Translations under genes and position numbers: made by a program
In this document: in pieces, positions 41,765 to 50,442 of the stretch
How the letters are laid out: each line of letters opens with the position of its first letter
Numbering within the stretch: position 1 is the stretch's first letter
The notes under the pieces: model-generated
What the model was told of the DNA's origin: nothing
Database searches by the model: none
The model's input: the letters and a program-made list of their open reading frames with translations, nothing else
Origin: Fluviicola sp.
GTDB lineage: Bacteria > Bacteroidota > Bacteroidia > Flavobacteriales_D > Crocinitomicaceae
Assembly (NCBI GenBank): GCA_017983675.1
Contig: JAGOAZ010000007.1
Location: 1 to 64,000 of the forward strand
Reading direction: 5' to 3'
DNA length: 64,000 bases

Positions 41765-42128
41765 CAAAAAAATATTAATCGTTGATGACGAACCAAACAT
41801 CGTTTTGTCGTTGGATTACCTCGTACGCAAAAAAGGTTATACGCCATTTATTGCACGTAACGGATCGGAAGCTTTAGCCATTGCACATGCTGAAATACCA
41901 GATTTGATTTTATTGGATATCATGATGCCAGATATAGATGGCTATGAAGTATGTCAAACATTGAAATCAGATGAACGTTTTGCAGCAACAAAAATCATAT
42001 TCTTATCCGCTAAATCAAAGAAGGAAGACATTGAGAAAGGCTTGCAGATGGGCGCAGACAAGTACTTTACAAAACCATTTAGCACCAAGCAATTGTTGCA
42101 GGAGATGGTAGATTTATTACAAGGCTAA
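41757..42128 (+). CDS. Stand-alone response-regulator receiver domain
   Basis: A 123-residue CheY-like protein: acidic pocket D10-D11, phospho-acceptor D54 in LILLDIMMPDIDG, conserved Ser in IIFLSAKSKK and Lys in YFTKPFS. It ends just after the last helix of the receiver, so there is no DNA-binding or enzymatic output domain. CrbR regulators of proteobacterial acs genes carry a LuxR-type domain instead. The signal must therefore pass to another protein. The start overlaps the kinase gene, so the two are made together. Confidence 0.93.
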   Translation: MDNKKILIVDDEPNIVLSLDYLVRKKGYTPFIARNGSEALAIAHAEIPDLILLDIMMPDIDGYEVCQTLKSDERFAATKIIFLSAKSKKEDIEKGLQMGADKYFTKPFSTKQLLQEMVDLLQG

Positions 42129-42147
42129 AACGAATAAATTATATCAA

Positions 42148-44055
42148 ATGAATAACAATTTAAAAATTAACTCATTCGAAGACTATCAAGAAAAGTATGC
42201 ATTGAGTGTCGAAAATCCGGAACAGTTTTGGGAAGGTGTTGCGAATGAGTTTCAGTGGAAAAAGAAATGGGATAAAGTATTGGAATGGAACTTTTCTGAG
42301 CCGAATGTTAATTGGTTCAAAGGAGCTAAATTGAACATTACAGAAAATATGTTGGATCGTCATTTGGAAAAGCGCGGAAATAAACTTGCTTTAATCTGGG
42401 AGCCAAATGATCCAAAACAACGATTTGTTCGTTATACTTATCGTGAATTATATGAGCAAGTTTGTCAATTTGCAAATGCGTTAAAAGCACAAGGTGTTCA
42501 AAAAGGTGACCGAGTAATCATATACATGCCGATGATTCCTGAATTATCGATAGCTGTAATGGCTTGTGCGCGTATTGGTGCAATTCATTCGGTTGTTTTT
42601 GCTGGATTTTCATCAACGGCATTGTATGATCGAATGGAAGATGCTCAACCAAAAGTTGTTATCACAGCTGATGGATTGAACAGAGGAGCGAAACAAATTC
42701 CGTTGAAACGAGTAGTTGACGAAGCATTGGAGCACAAAACTTCTGTAGAAAAAGTCATCGTTTTTGATTGTGTGGGATGGATGCCAACCATGCAAGAAGG
42801 AAGAGATATTTGGTGGTCAGACGCGATTGCCAATCAAGAGAAAAAATGTCCTGCTGAAGAAATGGACGCAGAAGATCCGTTGTTTATTTTGTATACTTCT
42901 GGCTCAACTGGTAAACCAAAAGGTGTCGTTCATACATGTGGAGGTTATATGGTTTACACGGCTTATTCGTTTCAAAATGTCTACCAATACGAAGAAAGTG
43001 ATGTTTTCTGGTGTACTGCAGATATCGGTTGGATTACAGGACATTCCTATATTGTTTATGGTCCATTATTGACTGGCGCAACGACAGTGATGTTTGAAGG
43101 AATACCAACCTATCCAGATGCAGGTCGTTTCTGGCAAGTAATTGACAAACACAGTGTCAATCAATTCTTAACAGCGCCAACAGCGATTCGTTCTTTGATG
43201 GCTTACGGAGAAGACCACGTCTTGTCGTATAGTTTGGATTCATTAAAGATATTAGGAACGGTAGGTGAGCCTATCAACGAAGAAGCTTGGAAATGGTATT
43301 ACTTGCATGTCGGTAAAGAGCGCTGTCCGGTAGTTGATAACTGGTGGCAAACTGAAACAGGCGGAATTATGATTTCTGGAATTGGTAATTTTTCACCGTT
43401 GAAACCGACGTATGCAGGTTATCCTTTACCTGGAATTCAACCATGTTTGTTGAATCAAGAGGGAAAAGAAATTGAAGCTGCTAATGAAGAAGGATATTTG
43501 TGTGTGAAGTTTCCATGGCCATCGATGTTGCGCACAACTTGGGGCGATCACGAAAGATGCCGCATCAATTACTTCTCTCATTACGACGGTTATTATTTTA
43601 CTGGCGATGGAGCGAAGCGCGATGAGGACGGCATGTACCGTATTATTGGCCGAATTGACGATGTTATCAATGTTTCTGGTCACCGTTTTGGAACAGCAGA
43701 AATTGAAAATGCAATCAATACCAATAAATTGGTCATTGAATCAGCTGTTGTTGGATTTCCACACCCAGTTAAAGGTCAATCAATTTATGCCTTTGTCGTT
43801 TGTGATCAAGAAATTCCAGAAGAAAATGTCAGTTTTGCAAAAGGGGAGATTGTAGAGTCTGTTGTTGCTGAAATTGGTAAAATTGCAATTCCTGAAAAAA
43901 TACAATTTGTGACAGGTTTACCAAAAACACGATCAGGCAAAATCATGCGCCGCATATTACGAAAAGTTGCAGAGGGTGACACAACGAATTTAGGAGACAC
44001 ATCAACGTTATTAGATCCGTTAGTGGTCGATGAAATAGTTGCAAACGCATTGTAA
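42148..44055 (+). CDS. acs: Acetyl-coenzyme A synthetase
   Basis: Acs makes acetyl-CoA from acetate, ATP and CoA via acetyl-AMP. The 635-residue product has the N-terminal ACAS block (ENPEQFWEGVANEFQWKKKWDKVLEWNF), the P-loop-like YTSGSTGKPKGVVHT (about 251-265), the acetate-pocket segment VDNWWQTETGG and the hinge/C-terminal GRIDDVINVSGHRFGTAEIE. The regulatory lysine motif is TRSGKIMRRILRKVA. That lysine is acetylated by Pat-type enzymes in other bacteria. The gene ends the porin - sensor - regulator operon, with a terminator 27 bases after the stop. Confidence 0.97.
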   Translation: MNNNLKINSFEDYQEKYALSVENPEQFWEGVANEFQWKKKWDKVLEWNFSEPNVNWFKGAKLNITENMLDRHLEKRGNKLALIWEPNDPKQRFVRYTYRELYEQVCQFANALKAQGVQKGDRVIIYMPMIPELSIAVMACARIGAIHSVVFAGFSSTALYDRMEDAQPKVVITADGLNRGAKQIPLKRVVDEALEHKTSVEKVIVFDCVGWMPTMQEGRDIWWSDAIANQEKKCPAEEMDAEDPLFILYTSGSTGKPKGVVHTCGGYMVYTAYSFQNVYQYEESDVFWCTADIGWITGHSYIVYGPLLTGATTVMFEGIPTYPDAGRFWQVIDKHSVNQFLTAPTAIRSLMAYGEDHVLSYSLDSLKILGTVGEPINEEAWKWYYLHVGKERCPVVDNWWQTETGGIMISGIGNFSPLKPTYAGYPLPGIQPCLLNQEGKEIEAANEEGYLCVKFPWPSMLRTTWGDHERCRINYFSHYDGYYFTGDGAKRDEDGMYRIIGRIDDVINVSGHRFGTAEIENAINTNKLVIESAVVGFPHPVKGQSIYAFVVCDQEIPEENVSFAKGEIVESVVAEIGKIAIPEKIQFVTGLPKTRSGKIMRRILRKVAEGDTTNLGDTSTLLDPLVVDEIVANAL

Positions 44056-44081
44056 TAAAGTAGGAATCGAATCATATAATT

Positions 44082-44108
44082 AGCCTGGACGAAAGTCTGG
44101 GCTTTTTT
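44082..44108 (+). terminator. Rho-independent terminator of the acs operon
   Basis: AGCCTGGAC and GTCTGGGCT form a 9-bp stem with two G-U pairs closed by a GAAA tetraloop, followed by a T-run. Confidence 0.9.
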
Positions 44109-44302
44109 ATGCCTACTACTTTTTATCGGTTATTAAAAAAGTGAATTATTAATGCAGGTTATCCGACTCTTTTCGTCTTGAAATTGATGCTTGGTATTTG
44201 CATAAAGAGGAGCGTTGGATTATTTTTTCTGAAACTTGAATTGCTTGAGCTTACGTTAAGGATTGAAAATTCACAAACGATAGTAGCAGTATTAAACCAA
44301 AA

Positions 44303-44330
44303 AAAACCGCCTCATTTGATGAGACGGTTC
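44303..44330 (-). terminator. Rho-independent terminator of the MFS-DUF6814 operon
   Basis: Positions 44305-44315 pair with 44319-44329 (ten of eleven) around a TTG loop. On the minus strand eight T residues follow. It lies 22 bases after the DUF6814 stop. Confidence 0.88.
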
Positions 44331-44351
44331 CTTTTTCAACTAAACTATAAA

Positions 44352-44570
44352 CTAATCGTCGTATTCACCAGTCAAGGCGTAGTAGCCAAAAACAGCTAAA
44401 CCTAAAACGATTAATGGAGTCAAAACAAACAAGATAATAATCCCGAAAACTAAGTCGTCTTGTTTTCCTGTTGCAAATTTTGGCAAACCAAATTCTACGA
44501 TACAGAAGTATGCGGCTAAAGCGGCTAATAATAACCAAAACACGCCTAAAATTCTTCTAAATGCTTTCAT
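44352..44570 (-). CDS. DUF6814 family small membrane protein
   Basis: A 72-residue protein with two hydrophobic helices (about 8-28 and 42-65), a basic N terminus (MKAFRR) and an acidic tail (TGEYDD). I recognise it as DUF6814, a small Bacteroidota family found with MFS transporters and acs. It starts 29 bases after the MFS transporter stop, in the same transcript. It may be an accessory subunit of the transporter, which is positional inference. Confidence 0.8.
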   Translation of the reverse strand: MKAFRRILGVFWLLLAALAAYFCIVEFGLPKFATGKQDDLVFGIIILFVLTPLIVLGLAVFGYYALTGEYDD

Positions 44571-44599
44571 ATACTTAAATTTTTAATTTCTTGTGAGTA

Positions 44600-46147
44600 T
44601 TAATCTTGATGTCTGTGTTTCTTTTCATTGATATAAATCAATCCGATCACAAAACTGACACTGGCAATAATGATTGGATACCATAATCCATTCAAATAGA
44701 ATTCAGCTTGTCCATTATCTTTAGCATTTGTTACTAAATAAGTAGCAATTGCAGGTAACAATCCACCAAAGATTCCATTTCCAATGTGGTACGGTAATGA
44801 CATTGACGTATAACGAATTTGAACTGGGAATAACTCAACTAAGAAGGCAGCAATTGGTCCATACACCATTGTTACGAAGATAACTTGAACCCAGACCAAG
44901 AACCCAATCCAACGATTGTCTTTTGACGTTGTGAACACTGCTGTTTTCTTGTCTATTTTAGCTTTGTATGTTGCCGCATCAATCAATCGTTCTTTTTTCA
45001 TGTTTAAGTGAACTTTCTCTTCAACTGTCATGGTTGTTCCGTCTGTAAAAGACTTGTTAGTCACATAAACAGAATCAATACCGTCGCCAGCTTTGTTTGG
45101 CATTTCACTTTTTTCTACCGTTGTTTTCGCGGTAATTTCAGTTTTTGTAGCAATATCTGTTGTTGCGTACATTGATTTATATATTGGACGATACAATAAA
45201 ATCGCTAACAACATACCCGTTAACATGATTTTCTTACGTCCAATTTTATCAGATAACCATCCGAACACAACAAAGAAAGGAGTCCCCAATAATAAGGTAA
45301 TTCCTAATAAAGTATCAACTTGATTGGAATCGATGTTCATCACAGTTTTCATGAAACTCATTGCGTAGAACTGACCAGTGTACCAAACAACACCTTGACC
45401 CATTGCTACTCCAAATAAAGCTAACAAGACAAATTTAAAGTTGTATTTGTTTCCAAAACTTTCTTTTAATGGGTTTTTAGAAACTTTCCCCTCGTCTTTT
45501 GCTTTTTGGAAAACTGGAGATTCGTGCATTTTCTTACGAATTAAGTAAGAAACCGCAACCATCAAGATAGATACCCAGAACGGTACACGCCATCCCCATG
45601 CATCAAAATCTTCTTTCGATAACATTGTTTTCGTTAATAAAATAACCATTAACGAAACAAAAAGACCAACAGTTGCTGTCGTTTGAATCCAAGATGTCCA
45701 ATAACCACGTTGATTGGAAGGCGCGTGTTCTGCAACGTAAGTAGCAGCACCACCATATTCACCTCCTAATGCCAAACCTTGCAATAAGCGCAGTAAAAGC
45801 ACTAAAATTGGCGCAAAAACACCAATTGTTTCATACGAAGGAATACAACCAATTAAGAAAGTTGCTCCACCCATTAATAACAAGGTAACCATGAACGTAT
45901 ATTTTCGTCCAATTAAGTCACCTAAACGACCGAAGAATAATGCTCCAAATGGTCGTACAACGAAACCAGCAGCAAATGTTGCTAGTGTAGATAAAAATGC
46001 TGCAACGGGGTTGTCAGCAGGAAAGAATTTTGTGGAGATGACAACTGCTAAACTTCCGAAGATGTAAAAGTCGTACCACTCGATTAACGTCCCAACAGAC
46101 GAGGCAGAGATTACTTTCCAAATGCCTTTTGTCGATTTTTCACTCAT
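44600..46147 (-). CDS. MFS transporter of the metabolite:H+ symporter type with a large internal insertion
   Basis: A 515-residue, 12-helix carrier. The N terminus SSVGTLIEWYDFYIFGSLA and the loop motif GRLGDLIGRKYTF identify the MHS subfamily (alpha-ketoglutarate, proline, shikimate or citrate symporters). RLLQGLALGGEYGGAATYVAEHAP is the strong family block. Between late helices, residues about 320-408 form a hydrophilic insertion not seen in typical 430-residue members. Facing acs, it may import acetate or another carboxylate. That substrate is inferred from context only. Confidence 0.88.
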   Translation of the reverse strand: MSEKSTKGIWKVISASSVGTLIEWYDFYIFGSLAVVISTKFFPADNPVAAFLSTLATFAAGFVVRPFGALFFGRLGDLIGRKYTFMVTLLLMGGATFLIGCIPSYETIGVFAPILVLLLRLLQGLALGGEYGGAATYVAEHAPSNQRGYWTSWIQTTATVGLFVSLMVILLTKTMLSKEDFDAWGWRVPFWVSILMVAVSYLIRKKMHESPVFQKAKDEGKVSKNPLKESFGNKYNFKFVLLALFGVAMGQGVVWYTGQFYAMSFMKTVMNIDSNQVDTLLGITLLLGTPFFVVFGWLSDKIGRKKIMLTGMLLAILLYRPIYKSMYATTDIATKTEITAKTTVEKSEMPNKAGDGIDSVYVTNKSFTDGTTMTVEEKVHLNMKKERLIDAATYKAKIDKKTAVFTTSKDNRWIGFLVWVQVIFVTMVYGPIAAFLVELFPVQIRYTSMSLPYHIGNGIFGGLLPAIATYLVTNAKDNGQAEFYLNGLWYPIIIASVSFVIGLIYINEKKHRHQD

Positions 46148-46303
46148 GTTTTTACGTAATAATAGTTAAACGTTTATTTTGTTTTAGCTTGATTCACTAT
46201 CAGTTATGCGGTTGGACACAGCCCTGCGTGTTTCATACTTCCAATATTCCGAAAAACAACTATAATACAAATAAAGTGATATATCTTTTTGTTAAGGATA
46301 TAG

Positions 46304-46723
46304 TTAATCTTTAAAGCGTTGCCATTTAATGAGCATGAATTTATCGCCAAGCTCAGTAATAATCATACCAGCTCCAGCTAATTGTTCTTTGTTTTTTAAA
46401 TATTCAACTAACTCGTTATGAGCAATAATGCGATAAGTTGGGTGGTGATTTTCATCGTTGATGCGCTTGATTTTGTAGTGCTTTACCCAGTTTGAAACAG
46501 TGACATGTGAAACCCCCAAAATGCGTTCAATCTCGCGATAACTTAATCCTTCTAAAAAAAGCTGTAATGCTTTTGTAATGTAGTAGTCGTCTATTTTTTT
46601 TCCCAGTTTGTCGACTGTGAAATTGTACTTACATTGCTTGCATGTGTAGCGTTGACGCTCGTTGACAATACCACTTTTAATGATTTTAGTGTGACGACAT
46701 TTTGGGCAGTTTTCTATTTTCAT
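46304..46723 (-). CDS. Zinc-ribbon/HTH protein related to IS1-type InsA, probably domesticated
   Basis: A 139-residue protein. It begins with an IS1/IS1595-like zinc ribbon, CPKCRHTKIIKSG and YTCKQCKYNF (two CxxC pairs, residues 6-37). A helix-turn-helix follows at about 50-90 (LFLEGLSYREIERILGVSHVTVSNWVKHYK). The remaining 45 residues form a distinct domain (IIAHNELVEYLKNKEQLAGAGMIITELGDKFMLIKW) with no DDE transposase residues. No terminal inverted repeats or target duplications were seen. It is therefore more likely a DNA-binding regulator than a mobile element, and it sits 156 bases upstream of the MFS gene, pointing the same way. Confidence 0.72.
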   Translation of the reverse strand: MKIENCPKCRHTKIIKSGIVNERQRYTCKQCKYNFTVDKLGKKIDDYYITKALQLFLEGLSYREIERILGVSHVTVSNWVKHYKIKRINDENHHPTYRIIAHNELVEYLKNKEQLAGAGMIITELGDKFMLIKWQRFKD

Positions 46724-46820
46724 CAGACGTACTATTTAATTTTTGCATAAATATATTATTTTAGCAATTAATACACAAAAAAAAGATTGTTTAATTTAAT
46801 CATCAAAAAAATGGCAAAAA

Positions 46821-46848
46821 AAAGCCAACAGAAAATACTGCTGGCTTT
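46821..46848 (-). terminator. Rho-independent terminator of the rsmG-DUF1801 transcript
   Basis: Positions 46821-46831 pair with 46838-46848 (ten of eleven) with a 6-base loop. On the minus strand a T-run follows. It lies 20 bases after the DUF1801 stop. Confidence 0.85.
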
Positions 46849-46868
46849 GTATATAATCAATTATCGTT

Positions 46869-47327
46869 TTATTTCTTTTTGTATAGCTTTTCATAGGTTT
46901 CAATCCACGATTCAACAGAGATTTTTGTCATTAGTTCACCAATTAATTCAAATGGGATATCCGTCATTTTTTTGAACCGTATGCATGATTTTCCCATATC
47001 AAGTTTGCTTGAAACAGTAGCTTTGTATTTTTCTATAAACCAAGAAAGTAATGCTGGATCAGCGTACAATCCCATATGGTACAAAGCGATGAAATTTTTC
47101 TGAGAAGCTAAACTGACAAATGGAAGTGGTTGTTTAGGGTCACAATGATAACCTGCAGGGTAAATTGTATGTGGAACAAAATACAAAATCATGCCATATC
47201 CAACTCCTTCTTCAAAACCTTTTGGCAGTGATTCAAGGATTGTTTGACGCATTTTTCCCATTACATCTTTTCTATCTTCGGGACAGTTTGCAACAATTTC
47301 AGCGGGTGTATTTCCTTCGTTTTTCAT
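46869..47327 (-). CDS. DUF1801 domain protein
   Basis: A 152-residue cytoplasmic protein of the DUF1801 (YdhG-like) family: an N-terminal helix (ILESLPKGFEEGVGYGMILYFVP), then strands with FVSLASQKNFIALYHMG, and a helical end with CIRFKKMTDIPFELIGELM. The fold is of the YjbR/CyaY-like type. Biochemical function is not established. The gene starts 3 bases after the rsmG stop, so the two are co-transcribed and share the terminator at 46821-46848. Confidence 0.85.
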   Translation of the reverse strand: MKNEGNTPAEIVANCPEDRKDVMGKMRQTILESLPKGFEEGVGYGMILYFVPHTIYPAGYHCDPKQPLPFVSLASQKNFIALYHMGLYADPALLSWFIEKYKATVSSKLDMGKSCIRFKKMTDIPFELIGELMTKISVESWIETYEKLYKKK

Positions 47328-47330
47328 GCG

Positions 47331-47957
47331 TTACTTGTTTAGTTTGACATAGACGACTGCTTTCGTTTCGAAAAATGCTTCTTTGAAATATGTTTTCAGT
47401 GCATGAATAACAAAATGTTGTTTTACAGGTTCCATTTCTTCGACCAAATCACCGCCTTTTAAATACAAAATACCGTTTGGTAAAGGGTTGTTATTACTTG
47501 CTTTTATTTTCCCTTTCGTCCATGTTAAAAATGCGGGCATTGCCGTTACAGCTCTACTAACAATGAAATCAAATTGTTCCTTGATGTCTTCCGCTCGCGC
47601 ATGTGTTGCGCGTACGTTCGACAAGTTAAGTGCTTTTGCTACTTCTGTAACTACTTTAATCTTTTTGCCAATCGAATCAACTAAATGAAATTGAACCTCT
47701 GGAAAAAGAATTGCTAACGGAATACCAGGAAAACCTCCACCAGTTCCAATATCTAACACCGCTGATCCAGGAGTGAATTCCATGATTTTTGCTATTCCCA
47801 ATGAATGTAATACATGGCGTTCATAAAACTCATCCATATCTTTTCGTGAAATCACATTTATTTGTGCGTTCCATTCCTCGTATAAATCTTTCAACTGACT
47901 AAATTTTTCTTTTTGTTCAGTTGTTAAATTCGAGAAATAGCTTAGTAATTCGTTCAT
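47331..47957 (-). CDS. rsmG: 16S rRNA (guanine-527-N7)-methyltransferase RsmG
   Basis: RsmG (GidB) methylates G527 in the 530 loop of 16S rRNA. Its loss gives low-level streptomycin resistance in several bacteria. The 208-residue product has the N-terminal helical region (YEEWNAQINVISRKDMDEFYERHVLHSLGI) and SAM motif I in AVLDIGTGGGFPGIPLAILFP (about 64-84). It continues with FHLVDSIGKKIKVV and VSRAVTAMPAFLTW. All family blocks are present, and length is typical. A terminator for the upstream purL gene lies just before it. Confidence 0.96.
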   Translation of the reverse strand: MNELLSYFSNLTTEQKEKFSQLKDLYEEWNAQINVISRKDMDEFYERHVLHSLGIAKIMEFTPGSAVLDIGTGGGFPGIPLAILFPEVQFHLVDSIGKKIKVVTEVAKALNLSNVRATHARAEDIKEQFDFIVSRAVTAMPAFLTWTKGKIKASNNNPLPNGILYLKGGDLVEEMEPVKQHFVIHALKTYFKEAFFETKAVVYVKLNK

Positions 47958-47972
47958 GTTTGTTCAAAAAAA

Positions 47973-47997
47973 ATCCGACACAAAAATTGCATCGGAT
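47973..47997 (-). terminator. Terminator between purL and rsmG
   Basis: ATCCGA (47973-47978) pairs with TCGGAT (47992-47997), with a partly paired A/T-rich loop. On the minus strand seven T residues follow. It lies 22 bases after the purL stop. Confidence 0.65.
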
Positions 47998-48018
47998 AAA
48001 ATTACGTTTTTTTATTTT

Positions 48019-50253
48019 TTAACCTTCAATCATTTTTCCTAATGCATTATCGAAGATTTCTTTCGCCTCTGCAATGAATCCAAAATGTTCGTCGTCGATC
48101 ATTAATTTTCCTTTTGTAACGTGACCAAGTAATGTAAAGTTAACACCACTACCCATCATGAATTCGATGAAATCTTCTTCTGAATCTTCAGAAACGGAAA
48201 CGACAACGCGACTTTGAGCTTCACCAAACAAGAAAGCATCTTCTCTGATTTCTGCATCTGTAACGATATCAAATCCAAGTCCACGAGGCATCGACATTTC
48301 AACCATTGTTACAAATAAACCACCGTCTGAACAGTCGTGTGCAGCATTAATTAATTCCATTCCTATCAAACCTTTGATTGCTTCTTGCAATAAAAATTCT
48401 TTTTCTAAATCGAAATGCGGAGCAGGTGATGCTTCAATGTTGTGGTATTTAGCCAAGTATTCTGAAGAAGCGATATCATTTACGCAATCACCCAAAATAA
48501 AGATCAAATCACCTTTTTGTTTGAAGTCCAATGACATGATTTTTGATTTATCTTCGATCAAACCAATCATTCCAATTGTAGGAGTAGGGAAAACAGGAAT
48601 TTCTTTTCCAGCGATGTTACTTTGATTGTAGAAAGAAACATTTCCTCCTGTAACCGGCGTTTGGAATTTTAAACATGCTTTTGACATTCCTTTGATCGCA
48701 CCAACAAATTGCCAGTAAGATTCTGGATTGTATGGATTTCCAAAGTTCAAACAATTCGTAATAGCACTTGGAATTCCACCTGAAACAACAATGTTACGAG
48801 CTGCTTCGGAAACCGCTATAGCTGTTCCTACTTCAGGATCTGCATTGACATAACGTGAATTACAATCCACAGTCATTGCTAAAGCTTTATCAGTACCTTT
48901 CAAATTAACGATTCCTGCATCCGTTGGACGGTTAGTCGTCATTGTTTTGGTACCAACCATCGAATCATATTGTTCGTACACCCATCTTTTAGAAGCGATA
49001 TTTGCTTGACCTAATAAAAAGAAGCCAACCTCTTTTAAATTTTCTGGTTGAGGAACGTTATCAATATTGAATTTTTTGTATTCTTGGTAGTAAGCTGGTT
49101 CAGAATATTCGCGTTGGTATTGAGGAGCGCCACCACCAAGAACAAGAGATTCAGCTGGAACATCTCCAACTAATTCACCATTCATGTAATAACGTACACG
49201 TCCATCGTCAGTTACTGTTCCGATTTCTTCTGCATGTAAATCCCATTTGTCAAAAATTTGTTTTACAACAGCTTCTTTTCCTTTTTGAATCACTACTAAC
49301 ATACGTTCTTGTGATTCAGACAATAGGATTTCGTAAGGCAACATATTTTCTTGACGTGTAGGAACTCGGTCTAAGTGAATTTCCATCCCAACGCCACCGC
49401 CAGCACTCATTTCACAAGTAGAGCAAGTAATACCTGCAGCTCCCATGTCTTGCATTCCAACAATTGCATCTGTTTCGGATAATTCCATTGTTGCTTCCAA
49501 CAATAATTTCTCCATAAACGGATCTCCAACTTGTACAGATGGTAAATCGTTTGCAGAATCTTCTGTTATATCTTTCGATGCAAATGCAGCACCTGCGATT
49601 CCATCTTTACCTGTTGCTGAACCAACAATGTAAACAGGATTTCCTGGTCCTTTTGCTTTTGCAGAAATTACTTTTTTAGTATCAATTATACCTGCTGAAA
49701 AAGCGTTTACTAAGGGGTTTTGGTTGTATGATTTATCAAAGAAAACTTCTCCACCTACAATCGGAATACCAAAAGCATTTCCATAGTCGCCAATTCCTTT
49801 CACAACACCTTTCACCAACCATTTCGTGCGGTCTTCATTGATGTCACCAAAACGCAATGAATTCAATTGCGCAACTGGACGAGCCCCCATTGTGAAAATA
49901 TCACGATTGATTCCGCCAACTCCTGTTGCAGCGCCTTGGTAAGGCTCCAATGCACTTGGGTGATTGTGTGATTCAATTTTGAAAACACAACCAATACCAC
50001 CACCTAAATCAACCAATCCAGCGTTTTCCTCACCTGCTTTTACTAACATGTGGGGACCGTCTTTTGGCAATTGTTTTAACCAATAAATGGAATTTTTATA
50101 CGAACAATGCTCCGACCACATAACCGAATATACTGCAGTTTCAGTAAAATTTGGTGTGCGACCAAGCACTTCTTTGATTACTTCAAATTCATCTGGACGA
50201 AGTCCAAGTTCGACTGCTTGCTCTAATGTAGCTGCTTGTTGAATGGTACTCAT
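48019..50253 (-). CDS. purL: Phosphoribosylformylglycinamidine synthase subunit PurL (small-type)
   Basis: PurL uses ATP and ammonia from PurQ to convert FGAR to FGAM in purine synthesis. The 744-residue length and layout are those of the small-type PurL, which needs separate PurQ and PurS. Key blocks are [14 protein letters not shown] (about 41-54), [25 protein letters not shown] with ATP-binding residues, [20 protein letters not shown], and the second half [20 protein letters not shown] and HDCSDGGL. The ATG at 50253 is chosen because a -7 promoter element at 50270-50277 excludes the start 33 bases upstream. No purQ or purS gene is nearby. Confidence 0.96.
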   Translation of the reverse strand: MSTIQQAATLEQAVELGLRPDEFEVIKEVLGRTPNFTETAVYSVMWSEHCSYKNSIYWLKQLPKDGPHMLVKAGEENAGLVDLGGGIGCVFKIESHNHPSALEPYQGAATGVGGINRDIFTMGARPVAQLNSLRFGDINEDRTKWLVKGVVKGIGDYGNAFGIPIVGGEVFFDKSYNQNPLVNAFSAGIIDTKKVISAKAKGPGNPVYIVGSATGKDGIAGAAFASKDITEDSANDLPSVQVGDPFMEKLLLEATMELSETDAIVGMQDMGAAGITCSTCEMSAGGGVGMEIHLDRVPTRQENMLPYEILLSESQERMLVVIQKGKEAVVKQIFDKWDLHAEEIGTVTDDGRVRYYMNGELVGDVPAESLVLGGGAPQYQREYSEPAYYQEYKKFNIDNVPQPENLKEVGFFLLGQANIASKRWVYEQYDSMVGTKTMTTNRPTDAGIVNLKGTDKALAMTVDCNSRYVNADPEVGTAIAVSEAARNIVVSGGIPSAITNCLNFGNPYNPESYWQFVGAIKGMSKACLKFQTPVTGGNVSFYNQSNIAGKEIPVFPTPTIGMIGLIEDKSKIMSLDFKQKGDLIFILGDCVNDIASSEYLAKYHNIEASPAPHFDLEKEFLLQEAIKGLIGMELINAAHDCSDGGLFVTMVEMSMPRGLGFDIVTDAEIREDAFLFGEAQSRVVVSVSEDSEEDFIEFMMGSGVNFTLLGHVTKGKLMIDDEHFGFIAEAKEIFDNALGKMIEG

Positions 50254-50269
50254 GTAAAAAATGTTTGTA

Positions 50270-50277
50270 CAAAAGTA
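50270..50277 (-). promoter_or_regulatory. -7 promoter element of purL
   Basis: The minus strand reads TACTTTTG, an exact TAnnTTTG match, 16 bases upstream of the ATG at 50253. No purine riboswitch-like fold is possible in the short leader. Confidence 0.6.
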
Positions 50278-50397
50278 AGCATTCACTTTATTTTATTTGT
50301 TGTGGAATTACGCTATTTATCCACAGTTATTAACGATTTTTTTTAATAACTCTTTTGCGTCGAAGGCCAATTTTCAAACCAATTCTTTTTTTCTCCT

Positions 50398-50405
50398 TAC
50401 TTTTG
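50398..50405 (+). promoter_or_regulatory. -7 promoter element of the membrane-protein/SDR/amidohydrolase operon
   Basis: TACTTTTG (exact TAnnTTTG) lies 37 bases before the ATG at 50443. Confidence 0.55.
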
Positions 50406-50442
50406 ACTTCAATGAAGCCTGTTTGCTTCGCTACGGTTGTTT

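Noticed and set aside
42764..43072. Open frame of 102 codons inside acs
   Set aside because: It runs in another frame entirely within a well-conserved gene, and no promoter or family is recognisable.
46304..46723. Active IS1-family insertion sequence
   Set aside because: There is no DDE catalytic domain, no second reading frame, no terminal inverted repeats and no target duplication.
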